Assembly (NCBI GenBank): GCA_004431415.1
Contig: QPMI01000158.1
Span: 45,807-109,806 of the forward strand
DNA length: 64,000 nucleotides
Direction: 5' to 3'
Source: Cyanophora paradoxa
Taxonomy: Eukaryota > Glaucocystophyceae > Cyanophorales > Cyanophoraceae
Position 1 is the first letter of the stretch. Each line of letters begins with the position of its first letter. Made by a program: the position numbers and the translations under genes. Positions 21,601 to 28,146 of the stretch are shown here, piece after piece. The notes below the pieces were generated by a model. The model ran no database searches and was not told the DNA's origin. It saw nothing but the letters and a program-made list of their open reading frames with translations.

Positions 21601-21905
21601 ATCTGTTCATCCGCCTTATAGCTATACCAGGCGTATGCTTTATTCATTGCGAAACCGTCGTCCTCATCGGGTTCTATGACGGCTAAGCGCCGCCCTTCGG
21701 TATAGAAGCGCTCCACATTTTCCAGGCGATTGTAAAGCTCGTCGGCAATATTCGCAAGGTTAGCTAAGCGGGGTTTTCGATCTAAGATCGCCGCCCTCCG
21801 ATCGTATTCGGCTTCGGTGATCTCCCCAGTGACTAAAAGACTACCTAACAAGCCTAATATTTCGTCTTTTTTCTCTTTTATAAGGCGGTTGGTTTGGCGG
21901 GGCAT
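18642..21905 (-). CDS. Family B DNA polymerase, protein-primed Polinton type
   Basis: 1087 residues, expected to replicate the linear element genome. In order: an N-terminal region; a Cys/His-containing domain (C235 in GHDCFNYAIL, H335 in GHYITIMSLSRLL) like the pre-exonuclease region of Polinton polymerases; a C2H2-like finger (C361, C364, H377, C383); an HNH/endonuclease-VII-like knuckle (C504, C507, RDHCH 519-523, C533, C536); and the exonuclease region. Polymerase motifs are A (LLDANNLYG, D694), B (KLMNNAIYG, about 849-857) and C (HDTDS, 947-951). The start at 21905 is the first ATG and matches the element 2 start (MPRxTNxLIxEKK). The frame is intact. It sits 22 bp downstream of a small gene on the same strand. 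The knuckle is an integral part of this polymerase family rather than a separate homing endonuclease. Confidence 0.94.
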   Translation of the reverse strand: MPRQTNRLIKEKKDEILGLLGSLLVTGEITEAEYDRRAAILDRKPRLANLANIADELYNRLENVERFYTEGRRLAVIEPDEDDGFAMNKAYAWYSYKADEQIILDPVEFLTTIAANLPGRLKERLDELKAIKVRLTFICRYVKVSDPNVFITKHIYSDYFVITRSRNILTELVGVAQQMNEQMIQVDSYRLSKLDKLHVAVLSYAPMGGCYIETPEWIGLKRATVNIKNIDGHDCFNYAILAWLHRNDINRHKRNDPFQYRRWMTELDFSGINFPVACDAALIDRFEDNNPELSINIYGADNATQTFYPLHMSSNPRRKSKVNLLLIEDANGQGHYITIMSLSRLLKTTFDKANDGRIFYCETCLSRFRSQEKLDSHTDSNRCIDWRLSKGKCPEPGSFITFGLQHLRKMVWLPTVCYCKVEMESVPVPNEPNRTKREVKSVALNVVMGSHVENHEFEGVDPLGQMFTTLGDLCREMLNTLFTNTPMIPLTEAQKQAYKLTKHCYICNQRFTHENFPVRDHCHQSGDYIGKACRKCNLHRRISKQTKVAVVIDRMDECGHAIFRKIAQQDDKLRVEILSKNFDEYLSLQWGLYKFIDASNFMDFQASDVNDLMVKFGKFSMLAHEQYGLDPTHYVSAPGLSWDAMLKHTRVAIEQISDADQYEFIERAIRGGFATMPTRYAEANSENKHIVLLDANNLYGYALSQPLPVGDYRWDDTSTAFTEVVGRSAFIEVDLAYPDYLKGDHRDFPLIVSKEVITADMLGAYQRGLLEISGEKLSKDPKLIASFTPKYNYVVSQPMLLYMVKKGIVVTKIHRVLSFATAAFMKPYIDLNTKLRKEARNKFESDFFKLMNNAIYGKCLESCRGRSVVKIANSTKLFKKYAASPLVKATNVLNESAVAFEMYSKHVKLDKPVAIGAYVLDAAKLHNYSFFYDVIRPTWSQAQLLFHDTDSFCLYIESADLEAGMRAISPYLDCPYSPENRMVPGKYKNEMPDVKIVEYVGLRPKLYAFRTESYDKVKMSGTASKEVHFDDFKRCLFDGITKTVTVVNKQRRCHHLYDLESKRIALTQFDGKRCISGDGIHSLPFGC

Positions 21906-21927
21906 CTTTTACTCTAAGGGAACATTT

Positions 21928-22206
21928 TTATTTCTCATTTTCGGCGCGATTCGCGAGTTTCTGTTGGAGCCTTTGGCGCGTATAACGCGCGCTATGCGAC
22001 GCCTGTGCATTTCTACGTGCATTATCGGAACCCAGAATACACTCTCCTATTCTCTTTTCAGTCAGTTGCATTATTTTCCTGTCGAATTTCCGCTCACTCA
22101 CCTCCCTTTCGAAATTCCGCCCGTGCTTTTGGAATCTTAGGCTCATCTTCTCCCAAACCAAACTCTTAACAACATCGTTAAGGCTAATTTGCATATCGTT
22201 CTCCAT
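21928..22206 (-). CDS. Small charged protein upstream of PolB
   Basis: 92 residues, rich in Arg/Lys/Gln and probably helical (EREVSERKFDRKIMQLTEKR). It is 22 bp upstream of PolB on the same strand, so probably co-transcribed. A promoter-like GAAAATAATTTTTCCC lies at 22231-22246. A terminal-protein or replication-accessory role would fit the position, but no motif shows it. No family recognised. Confidence 0.5.
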   Translation of the reverse strand: MENDMQISLNDVVKSLVWEKMSLRFQKHGRNFEREVSERKFDRKIMQLTEKRIGECILGSDNARRNAQASHSARYTRQRLQQKLANRAENEK

Positions 22207-22230
22207 TTGATTCAGTGTTGTGTTATGTCT

Positions 22231-22246
22231 GAAAATAATTTTTCCC
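22231..22246 (-). promoter_or_regulatory. Promoter-like motif GAAAATAATTTTTCCC
   Basis: Lies 25-40 bp upstream of ATG 22206 and is followed by GATGATCAAATTTT. The primase-helicase gene has the closely similar pair GAAAATAATTTTTC and GCTGATCAAATTTT at 25347-25378. Confidence 0.6.
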
Positions 22247-22258
22247 GATGATCAAATT

Positions 22259-22531
22259 TTACGGACTTTGTATGGTGCGCCCCGACAATTTTTTCCCGGT
22301 GAGCTTACTGACGCTCCGGACTGTGAGCTTTACGTTTTCGGGTAGCTCTATGCTTAGTTGTATATCGCCCGATTTGATAACATGGGTGCGGGTTCTTTTA
22401 CCACGGCAATTCGGGTAGTAACCGAATATTCGCCTGAAAAGATCCTGTGTGGCTTCAATATCCATGGTCGCGGTTTGAGTGATCTCGTCCGCAGTCAGGG
22501 CGTGCGTATAGGTCGGTCTGATAGCGGTCAT
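22259..22531 (-). CDS. Small protein of unknown function
   Basis: 90 residues from ATG 22531 (MTAIRPTYTHALTADEITQT). A central basic stretch (CRGKRTRTHVIK) is followed by a beta-rich C-terminal half. It lies between the PolB-adjacent small gene and the internal hairpin repeat block. No family recognised and no element 2 homologue found. Confidence 0.45.
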   Translation of the reverse strand: MTAIRPTYTHALTADEITQTATMDIEATQDLFRRIFGYYPNCRGKRTRTHVIKSGDIQLSIELPENVKLTVRSVSKLTGKKLSGRTIQSP

Positions 22532-22599
22532 TGTGTTGTCAGTATATACAATCAAAGGTAGGCTTATATACCTTAATCATATTTTGAGAATGGCACGAT

Positions 22600-22880
22600 A
22601 TACAGTATACAAAATAATAAACTACTTAATTAATATAATAAACTACATGAAACTACTTGACTTTCCTTGCAAAACTACGCAACTTGAAACCAAAACTACG
22701 CACTTAATACCAAAACTACGCAACTACGCAACTTTTGCGCTTTTCAAAATTTTTCCCGCCCCGAGTTTCAAATTGTTTCTGAAAGTTGCGTAGTTGCGTA
22801 GTTTTGGTATTAAATGCGTAGTTGCCGGTATTAAATTGCGTAGCTTCGCTATGTAGTTGCGTAGTTACTAAAAAATGATG
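22600..22880. repeat. Internal copy of the TIR hairpin repeat block (ACTACGCAA)
   Basis: TACCAAAACTACGCAACTAC and its inverted complement face each other across a loop containing TTTTTCCCGCCCCGAGTTTC, the same loop word as in the TIR blocks. Single ACTACGCA units flank it. This is the only copy outside the TIRs and occupies the interval between the PolB cluster and the primase-helicase gene. Confidence 0.85.
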
Positions 22881-22905
22881 TAGTTAATGATTGTTTGGAT
22901 GTCGT

Positions 22906-25319
22906 TTACGCTTCAATATCATCCTCATCTTCGTCTTCAAACTGTGTCTTGGCGATCTTAGTGAGCCCCTTATAAACTCGCTTCGACTTCCCTTTAATTG
23001 TAGTCACAGTCGATTCAATCTTGAATGTTTCGAGCACTTTGTTACTGATAGTGCGAGTGGTAACCTTTGTCTTGATATCGTAGCTTCGCATCATTTCCGC
23101 GCAAGCTTTGAATACCTCATCACAGGCAACATGGGCGCCCTTTTCCTCTGACAGCTTGTAATTTTCGCGCAGATAGGAACCCAGCTTATCGCTGTCGTCG
23201 AGATATTTGGCGCTATGCTCGATGACAGATTGCGGCGGGTTTTGCAGGATCTCTTTAACTTTGCCAGTAGCGAGCATATCGATGAGAATCTGAATATTTG
23301 CCCGCTTGTATTCATTTTTCTCGTCGCCCTCAAACATTTCCATGAGGGTTTCGTCCGCTTTCTTCTCTCCGGCTTTGGGATTAGGTGAGTAAACAGAGCG
23401 GAATGGGATCGATCGGAACCGACGCTTAATAGCTTTGTCGGGCTTTTCGATTTCCAGATTATTGTTGCACAGGATCACCATAGTAAACCGAGGCTTGAAA
23501 TCAATAGGATCCTTGAAAAGTCCTCGGCTGTGCAGAGCTCGCCACCTGTCAGTGTCTTCATCATACCGCATAGAAGCTTGTCGCCATCATTAGGTTCGTT
23601 TGCATGGGTGAGCCGGACACCTTGCTTATTAGCAAGCTCGGGAATCGGGCTATTTGCTTTGTGGACTTGTGTGAGCAAAGTAATGCTAATCGGGCGAGCA
23701 TAATCACCGAATGTCTCTTGCATAAACGTTTCAATCACACTCTTTCCATTAGCACCGACACCTGTGAATAGATAGAACGTTTGCAGGTCGGTTTTACCTG
23801 TGAGTGCATATGCATAGAGGCTGATCAGGTAGTTGTAGAGTTCCATATCTCCGCCACAGATATCCAAATAAATGTCTTTCAGCCTTTTAACCTTTGCCTC
23901 ATCAACTTCCTCGCAGTAATCAAAGCCGACAGTCTTGCTCACCATATCTTCCGTCGTCCCCTTGCGGAAAGTCATATTATTTAGATCAAACACGCCATTG
24001 GTAAACCCCACAATATTGGGAACTGTGTCCAGAGTCGCCATAAAGTCATCGTCTTGCAGCTGTGTGATAATATGCGGTTCCAGCGACTTTTGATACGGTG
24101 TATTCTGAATCCTCTTGTGAATTGCCAGCAACATGTTGGCGCTCTTCTCAGCTTTTTCCTTCACAAGATCATCTCCACTTGCCCTGAGAGCATTGGAAAG
24201 ATGATAGCCCGCCCTCTTAGAGAACCACTGTGCCACATGCTCGGGGATCTTAGAAAGTAACGACTTCTCCGTTTTATCATATTTCCAGATACCATTTTTG
24301 GGGTTAAGGTTAAACCAGACCTTATTTGAATATTTCGTGGTCGCTTTCAGGATCTTGGCGCAGATAATTGCAACAGGATAATGGGCACCTTCAACTGAAA
24401 CGGTCTTGTCAATGAGAGTATTAATTTCTAAATGGTGCTTCTCTTCCTCAGTCAGCTCTATGTTAACAGAGAACTCTTTCGGCTCGCAGTTCTCGCTGTA
24501 ACTCTTCACAATATACTCATTATACTTGCCATCTCGCTTTTTCTTCACCCACCAGTTATTGGAATCGTGGGATTCATCGCAGCAGGGACACAGGAACCCC
24601 TTGTTAGCCGCATTAAAGTCAAAGCCCTCATCGCGGCGTGCATAGATATTTGGGAATAGGAACCCCATCCCACACAGCCCGGCAATAATAGCAGCTTCGG
24701 TATTATCCTTGCTCGAATTTCCCGCTTTCGGCTGTGGATTATTGGCATGCTTGTAATCGTAGTTCTCAATAATCCATTTACGGAAAGCGTCAGAGGGCTC
24801 ATTAAACTTGCACGACGATGCCCACGGCTTAATTACCCAGGTCTTATTAGGGCTCGGGCATACATTGAGAAGTCCCGCAGTGCCAGTGCCAGTGATGGTT
24901 TTGAGGTCGACCTTCTTGTATCCCTTAAAAGCCGGCGCGCTATCTGTGATTTTCAGCTTATCAAACTCATCAGGGCGTCGAAAGAATACATGGTAGCCCT
25001 TTCGAGTCTTTTCGAGCGGCTGATGGGCATCGAAATCACCGGGAAACATCTCAACGAATTTCTGATAGGTTTCCTCATCGTCGAAATCAACGACCATCAT
25101 CGAATTCGACAGCAGAATGCCCCAATTAGTGAACTCGTTGGAAGCAAAGGCTTCGTCGTATCTTCCCCAGTTCCAAACACCGCCTTTATGGGTGTAGGCG
25201 GGCTTTTTAACCTCGTCTTTCATGGGAATAATCGTGTTTTTCGACAAGGTCTCATCGCCACGCAGCCAATCAGCGAGCTCTTGGAGTAAAGTCTTTTGTT
25301 TCAACGTCATCTTCGCCAT
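22906..25319 (-). pseudogene. Primase-helicase (AEP + D5-type superfamily 3), one frameshift
   Basis: The first 614 residues (from ATG 25319) carry an archaeo-eukaryotic primase domain with MVVDFDDEE (D78, D80) and TRKGYHVFF (H110), a Cys pair region (FLCPCCDESH), a D5_N-like domain (NIVGFTNGVFDLNNMTFRKG) and a Walker A FTGVGANGKS (520-527) of an SF3 helicase. The downstream 220 residues, in another frame to 22906, continue the helicase (LFKDPIDFKPRFTMVILCNN, then an RRFRSIPF arginine-finger region) and end in an acidic tail. The frames should join near 23530-23541, so a single small indel there separates the Walker A half from the sensor half. It is either a real inactivating mutation or a sequence error. 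It would unwind and prime element DNA. The promoter motif at 25343-25360 supports the start. Confidence 0.9.
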
Positions 25320-25342
25320 TTTCGATGTCTTTCTACCTTAAT

Positions 25343-25360
25343 GCAAGAAAATAATTTTTC
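25343..25360 (-). promoter_or_regulatory. Promoter-like motif upstream of the element 1 primase-helicase
   Basis: GCAAGAAAATAATTTTTC lies 24-41 bp before ATG 25319, with TTCTACCTTA between. Element 2 has TTCTACCTTTAACAAAG and then AAAATAATTTC at the same place before its primase (53031-53061). Confidence 0.65.
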
Positions 25361-25501
25361 TTAGGCTGATCAAATTTTGGCGAGTTGTCTTTAAATGCCC
25401 TACAAATTTTTTCCCGATGACTAAAACTGATTAGGGAGCTTGCCGATATGCATCGGAAAGCCGCTTGAAAAATAAGGAATGGATTCAGCGGCGGATTGCG
25501 T

Positions 25502-25723
25502 TCAATACTTGCGGGGTCGCCCGCGGTTTCCACTGTGAATGCCCTCTTCTTGCTTGCGACGGTAGTAATATTCCAGCGCCTTTTTCTTTTTTAATTCGCG
25601 ATATTCGGGATCGTCGTTATAGCGCATCCGCTGTTTATATATGTCCCTGACACGCCAGCCCGCCTTATCGAGATCTACCGGGTTCCCGTTTTTATCATAC
25701 ACAGTCATAGCATGCGTCTCCAT
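25502..25723 (-). CDS. Small AT-hook-like basic protein
   Basis: 73 residues from ATG 25723. The centre reads RYNDDPEYRELKKKKALEYY followed by a basic helix, and the protein ends in RGRPRKY, an AT-hook-type GRP core. Element 2 encodes two relatives (53235-53561 and 53714-53959) sharing R-Y-R/N-x-D/E-x-x-Y-R-E-x-K-K-x-x-A-L-x-Y-Y and GRP-K-Y. A minor-groove DNA-binding protein involved in packaging or regulation is inferred from the GRP core. The start has the GCTGAGAAAATATTTTT motif 19-35 bp upstream. A real gene, judging by conservation. Confidence 0.75.
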   Translation of the reverse strand: METHAMTVYDKNGNPVDLDKAGWRVRDIYKQRMRYNDDPEYRELKKKKALEYYYRRKQEEGIHSGNRGRPRKY

Positions 25724-25741
25724 TGGTTTACCTTACTTTAA

Positions 25742-25758
25742 GCTGAGAAAATATTTTT
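25742..25758 (-). promoter_or_regulatory. Promoter-like motif GCTGAGAAAATATTTTT
   Basis: Lies 19-35 bp upstream of ATG 25723 and shares TACTTTAAGCTGAGAAAATATTTT with 18246-18268. Confidence 0.6.
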
Positions 25759-25772
25759 ATCAGTGGTCTTTG

Positions 25773-25913
25773 CTATTTCTTCTTTAAATCATTTTCTGAG
25801 CTGTCATTTTTTGCGACCGAATCGAGTTCCTGTCTACGTTTTTTAATAGCGGCTTCCAGTGCATATTGCGCGCATTTCCTGTATAGGATCGCGTAGAGAT
25901 CAGGGTCGGGCAT
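25773..25913 (-). CDS. 46-residue micro-protein conserved in both elements
   Basis: ATG 25913 to TAG 25773-25775 encodes a lysine-rich peptide beginning MPDPDLYAIL, with QYALEAAIKKRRQEL in the middle and NDLKKK at the end. Element 2 encodes a 40-residue relative at 53611-53733 (DPQVYKILEKK, QYATEAAIKVYRQEL, NDLKKK) in the same gene interval, next to the AT-hook gene. Conservation of both sequence and position between two otherwise diverged elements is strong evidence of a real gene. The peptide looks like a single amphipathic helix. Function unknown; a small virion or DNA-condensing peptide is only a guess. Confidence 0.75.
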   Translation of the reverse strand: MPDPDLYAILYRKCAQYALEAAIKKRRQELDSVAKNDSSENDLKKK

Positions 25914-25940
25914 TCGATACTATTTAACGCGAAAATAGTT

Positions 25941-26288
25941 TCAGCGATCGTATTCGCGCAAATAAAGCGGATTAATTGGCGGATAGGGGGAATCAACGCG
26001 AAAATGACCTTCCACGGAATTAGGGCACGACCGGCGTCTTATATAGGATACTTGCACGTCTTCTATTGCTGTCTGTGGAATTATATTGGAGTCAGCGGGC
26101 ACAGGCGAGGGCGATCGAGATCGGGGGCGATCGTGATTATCGCTGTGGTTGGAATATACAGATAATCGCCTACCTCCATTGTCCTCGTCCGAAATGTCAA
26201 CCTCTACGGTTGTGTCGCAGCAGGAGTTGTGGCACGTGCTTGTGAAATGCAGGTGAAACATCTCAATGCATTGTGTGATGAAATTCAT
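25941..26288 (-). CDS. Small Cys-rich protein with conserved CHxxCCDTTxE motif
   Basis: 115 residues from ATG 26288. The N-terminus reads FITQCIEMFHLHFTSTCHNS followed by CCDTTVEVDISDEDN. The middle is Ser/Arg/Pro-rich (RSRSPSPVPADS). Element 2 has a relative at 53943-54215 with FIEMLSLHVVSNCHSGCCDT, then an acidic run and an SR-like middle. The CHxxCC cluster could bind zinc or form disulfides. No named family recognised. The ATG overlaps the start of an opposite-strand frame at 26266. Its position upstream of the micro-protein is the same in both elements. Confidence 0.75.
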   Translation of the reverse strand: MNFITQCIEMFHLHFTSTCHNSCCDTTVEVDISDEDNGGRRLSVYSNHSDNHDRPRSRSPSPVPADSNIIPQTAIEDVQVSYIRRRSCPNSVEGHFRVDSPYPPINPLYLREYDR

Positions 26289-26517
26289 CGACCCTAATAT
26301 TGCACAACGTATTAAATATTGGAGAAAAGAAAAGGGAATGAGGGTGTTACTTGCTCGTGTGTTCCCATACGAATTAGTCGACCTTATAATGGTGTTTGTG
26401 GAGCCGACCTGTCCCTATTGCAAGGGAATTCATATTAAGACCCGCTCTAAATACGGGCGGATTCATTTATGTTTGAACGACCTACACATTAGAAGCGACG
26501 ACGCCCACCAAACATAG
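26266..26517 (+). CDS. Possible small protein, CxxC-containing, opposite strand
   Basis: 83 residues from ATG 26266, overlapping the divergent Cys-rich gene by 23 bp at its start and the convergent coiled-coil gene by 29 bp at its end. It reads ARVFPYELVDLIMVFVEPTC then PYCKGIHIK and HLCLNDLH; the two Cys pairs could form a zinc ribbon and FPYELVDLIMVF resembles the core of an F-box helix. It nearly fills the only gap in the leftward block. No counterpart was seen in element 2, so confidence is limited. Confidence 0.4.
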   Translation: MHCVMKFIDPNIAQRIKYWRKEKGMRVLLARVFPYELVDLIMVFVEPTCPYCKGIHIKTRSKYGRIHLCLNDLHIRSDDAHQT

Positions 26518-27160
26518 ATGACAGATTGGCACCCGGCTGTGCATGCACACCCGATGGGTTAACGAACCCGCCCGGCTTTGGTGCATTTTCAGCTATGACT
26601 GTCTCTTTTCTTTCGACTGTCTGAACATCGGGAACAGTTGCCCGCTTCTTTTCCATTTCCACGCGAACAGCTTGTTTAATCAGCTTGCGCTGTTTGTATT
26701 CCTTAGTGAAATCATCAAAGGCTCGCACAGTAGTGTCGTATGTAGCTAAACGCGCTTCCAGTGCCCTAAACTTCTCCTCTAATTCCTGACCGACTTTCTC
26801 GCCCTTGGTCACATAGACAGATGCCCGCTTTTTAGGGGCTTCCATCGATGCAGGTAAAGCGGCTGTTGCTTCGGCTTTTACCACCTTATTATCGGTTAGC
26901 TTTTCGCCTGTGAGCTGTGATTCGGCGAGGGATTGATCCGCCAGCTTTCTATCAGTGGAATCGACCGGCTCCCGCTTAGCATCCGCCTTTTGAGCACGCT
27001 CTGAAACCTTTGTATTCGGGTCAATCAGATCGAAATCTATTTGGTCAGAAGCGGCAGCACCGCCAGTGCGACCGGCATCCTCCGCAGGATTAATCTTGCC
27101 AGCGACAACAGCGCTTTGATCTTCCATTTGGATAGCTTTCCGCGAGTTCTTGGGTGGCAT
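26489..27160 (-). CDS. Coiled-coil, Ala/Lys/Glu-rich protein (putative internal virion protein)
   Basis: 223 residues from ATG 27160, beginning MPPKNSRKAI. The N-terminal half is low-complexity and charged, followed by a predicted coiled coil (ELEEKFRALEARLATYDTTV, then KEYKQRKLIKQAVRVEMEKK) and a Gly/Arg tail ending MFGGRRRF. Element 2 has a 244-residue protein at the same place (54238-54972) with the same layout: MPPKRK start, disordered N-terminus, coiled coil (KLKDLEAKSSALEQYVTEKK) and basic tail ending RRVWL. Position next to the packaging ATPase suggests a core or scaffold role; that is inference. Start motif GCGAGAAATTTATT lies at 27172-27185. Confidence 0.7.
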   Translation of the reverse strand: MPPKNSRKAIQMEDQSAVVAGKINPAEDAGRTGGAAASDQIDFDLIDPNTKVSERAQKADAKREPVDSTDRKLADQSLAESQLTGEKLTDNKVVKAEATAALPASMEAPKKRASVYVTKGEKVGQELEEKFRALEARLATYDTTVRAFDDFTKEYKQRKLIKQAVRVEMEKKRATVPDVQTVERKETVIAENAPKPGGFVNPSGVHAQPGANLSSMFGGRRRF

Positions 27161-27183
27161 TTATCATTATGCGAGAAATTTAT

Positions 27184-28113
27184 TCAAAATTTACCCAATT
27201 TCTTTGCAAATTTTGGGCGGCGCTTTTCTTGGTATGCCAGCAATAGATTGGGGTCTTTAAGTAGGTCGGCTTCGATTATTCTTTTGGTGGATCGCTTTAA
27301 GGTGGCGACGTTTCCACTCACAGGTTTCGTTATATCGGTGGTTTGGGGTTGGTCGCCATTTACCTCTGTGGAGCTCTGTTTTACCGGCTGTTTACCAGCG
27401 GTCTTTATGTCGTCCGCCGCTTTTTTAAAGAAGCGCTTGAATTTATATTCGTCGGGCACCGGATCAGCCTTGCCAACAGAGAATTCCAGGCTATATTTCG
27501 CATTGTTTACCACGATCACCTGATAGCTGTGACTGTATTCGGTCATCACCTTCTCGAACCACCGCTTTTCGTATGGATTAAACTCGTCCTCGGCGCTCTC
27601 CATCTCCTTTCTATTCGGCAATGAGAACAGGAATATATATTCGGCGTTTACTCTAAGTGTGGGCGAAATCTTCGTGAGTTTCTGTGACAAAATCCAGACG
27701 CTCACAAACAGATGGCGTCCAGCAGTGAAAAGACGATTTAATATAGGCTCACCCTTTCCTGACATCGATAGACTCGGATTATCAATAAAATCGTCCAGCA
27801 CAATTAACAGGTTACCGACTTTCTCATTTTTCTTGATCCTCTCCTTGCGTTTCTCTATTATATTGTCGATCAGCTTATGGTCGAAATCCTCATACAGATA
27901 CGATGTGACATTGTCGTATTGATGATTCCAGATCGTGGAGGCGAAAATCATCACCGAATCTATCTTGTCCTCGTTGTGGTAAAGCAGGTATTTCAAAAAC
28001 ACTGACTTCCCAGTTGCAGTTTTGCCCACAAAAACGGCGCGATTCGGGAAATCCAGGCTTCCCGGGTCAAACTCACTCAGATCTTGTATATCCATTTCCC
28101 TTATAAGAAACAT
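27184..28113 (-). CDS. FtsK/HerA-like genome-packaging ATPase
   Basis: 309 residues from ATG 28113 (an in-frame ATG at 28095 fits element 2 better). Walker A VGKTATGKS at 30-37, Walker B LLIVLDDFID around 101-111, and a downstream conserved GRHLFVSVWILSQKLTKISP block typical of A32-like packaging ATPases, with a Q in the sensor region. It would pump element DNA into capsids. The C-terminal 90 residues are a low-complexity basic extension. The gene lies between the coiled-coil protein and the major capsid gene, the usual morphogenesis neighbourhood of Polintons and PLVs. Homologue at 55001-55783. Confidence 0.93.
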   Translation of the reverse strand: MFLIREMDIQDLSEFDPGSLDFPNRAVFVGKTATGKSVFLKYLLYHNEDKIDSVMIFASTIWNHQYDNVTSYLYEDFDHKLIDNIIEKRKERIKKNEKVGNLLIVLDDFIDNPSLSMSGKGEPILNRLFTAGRHLFVSVWILSQKLTKISPTLRVNAEYIFLFSLPNRKEMESAEDEFNPYEKRWFEKVMTEYSHSYQVIVVNNAKYSLEFSVGKADPVPDEYKFKRFFKKAADDIKTAGKQPVKQSSTEVNGDQPQTTDITKPVSGNVATLKRSTKRIIEADLLKDPNLLLAYQEKRRPKFAKKLGKF

Positions 28114-28146
28114 ATAAAAATTACAAAACGCAACAGCCTTTATTAC

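Noticed and set aside
24747-25289. 180-codon plus-strand frame within the primase-helicase
   Set aside because: It is antisense to the conserved primase domain, whose motifs (DFDD, GYHVFF) are on the minus strand.
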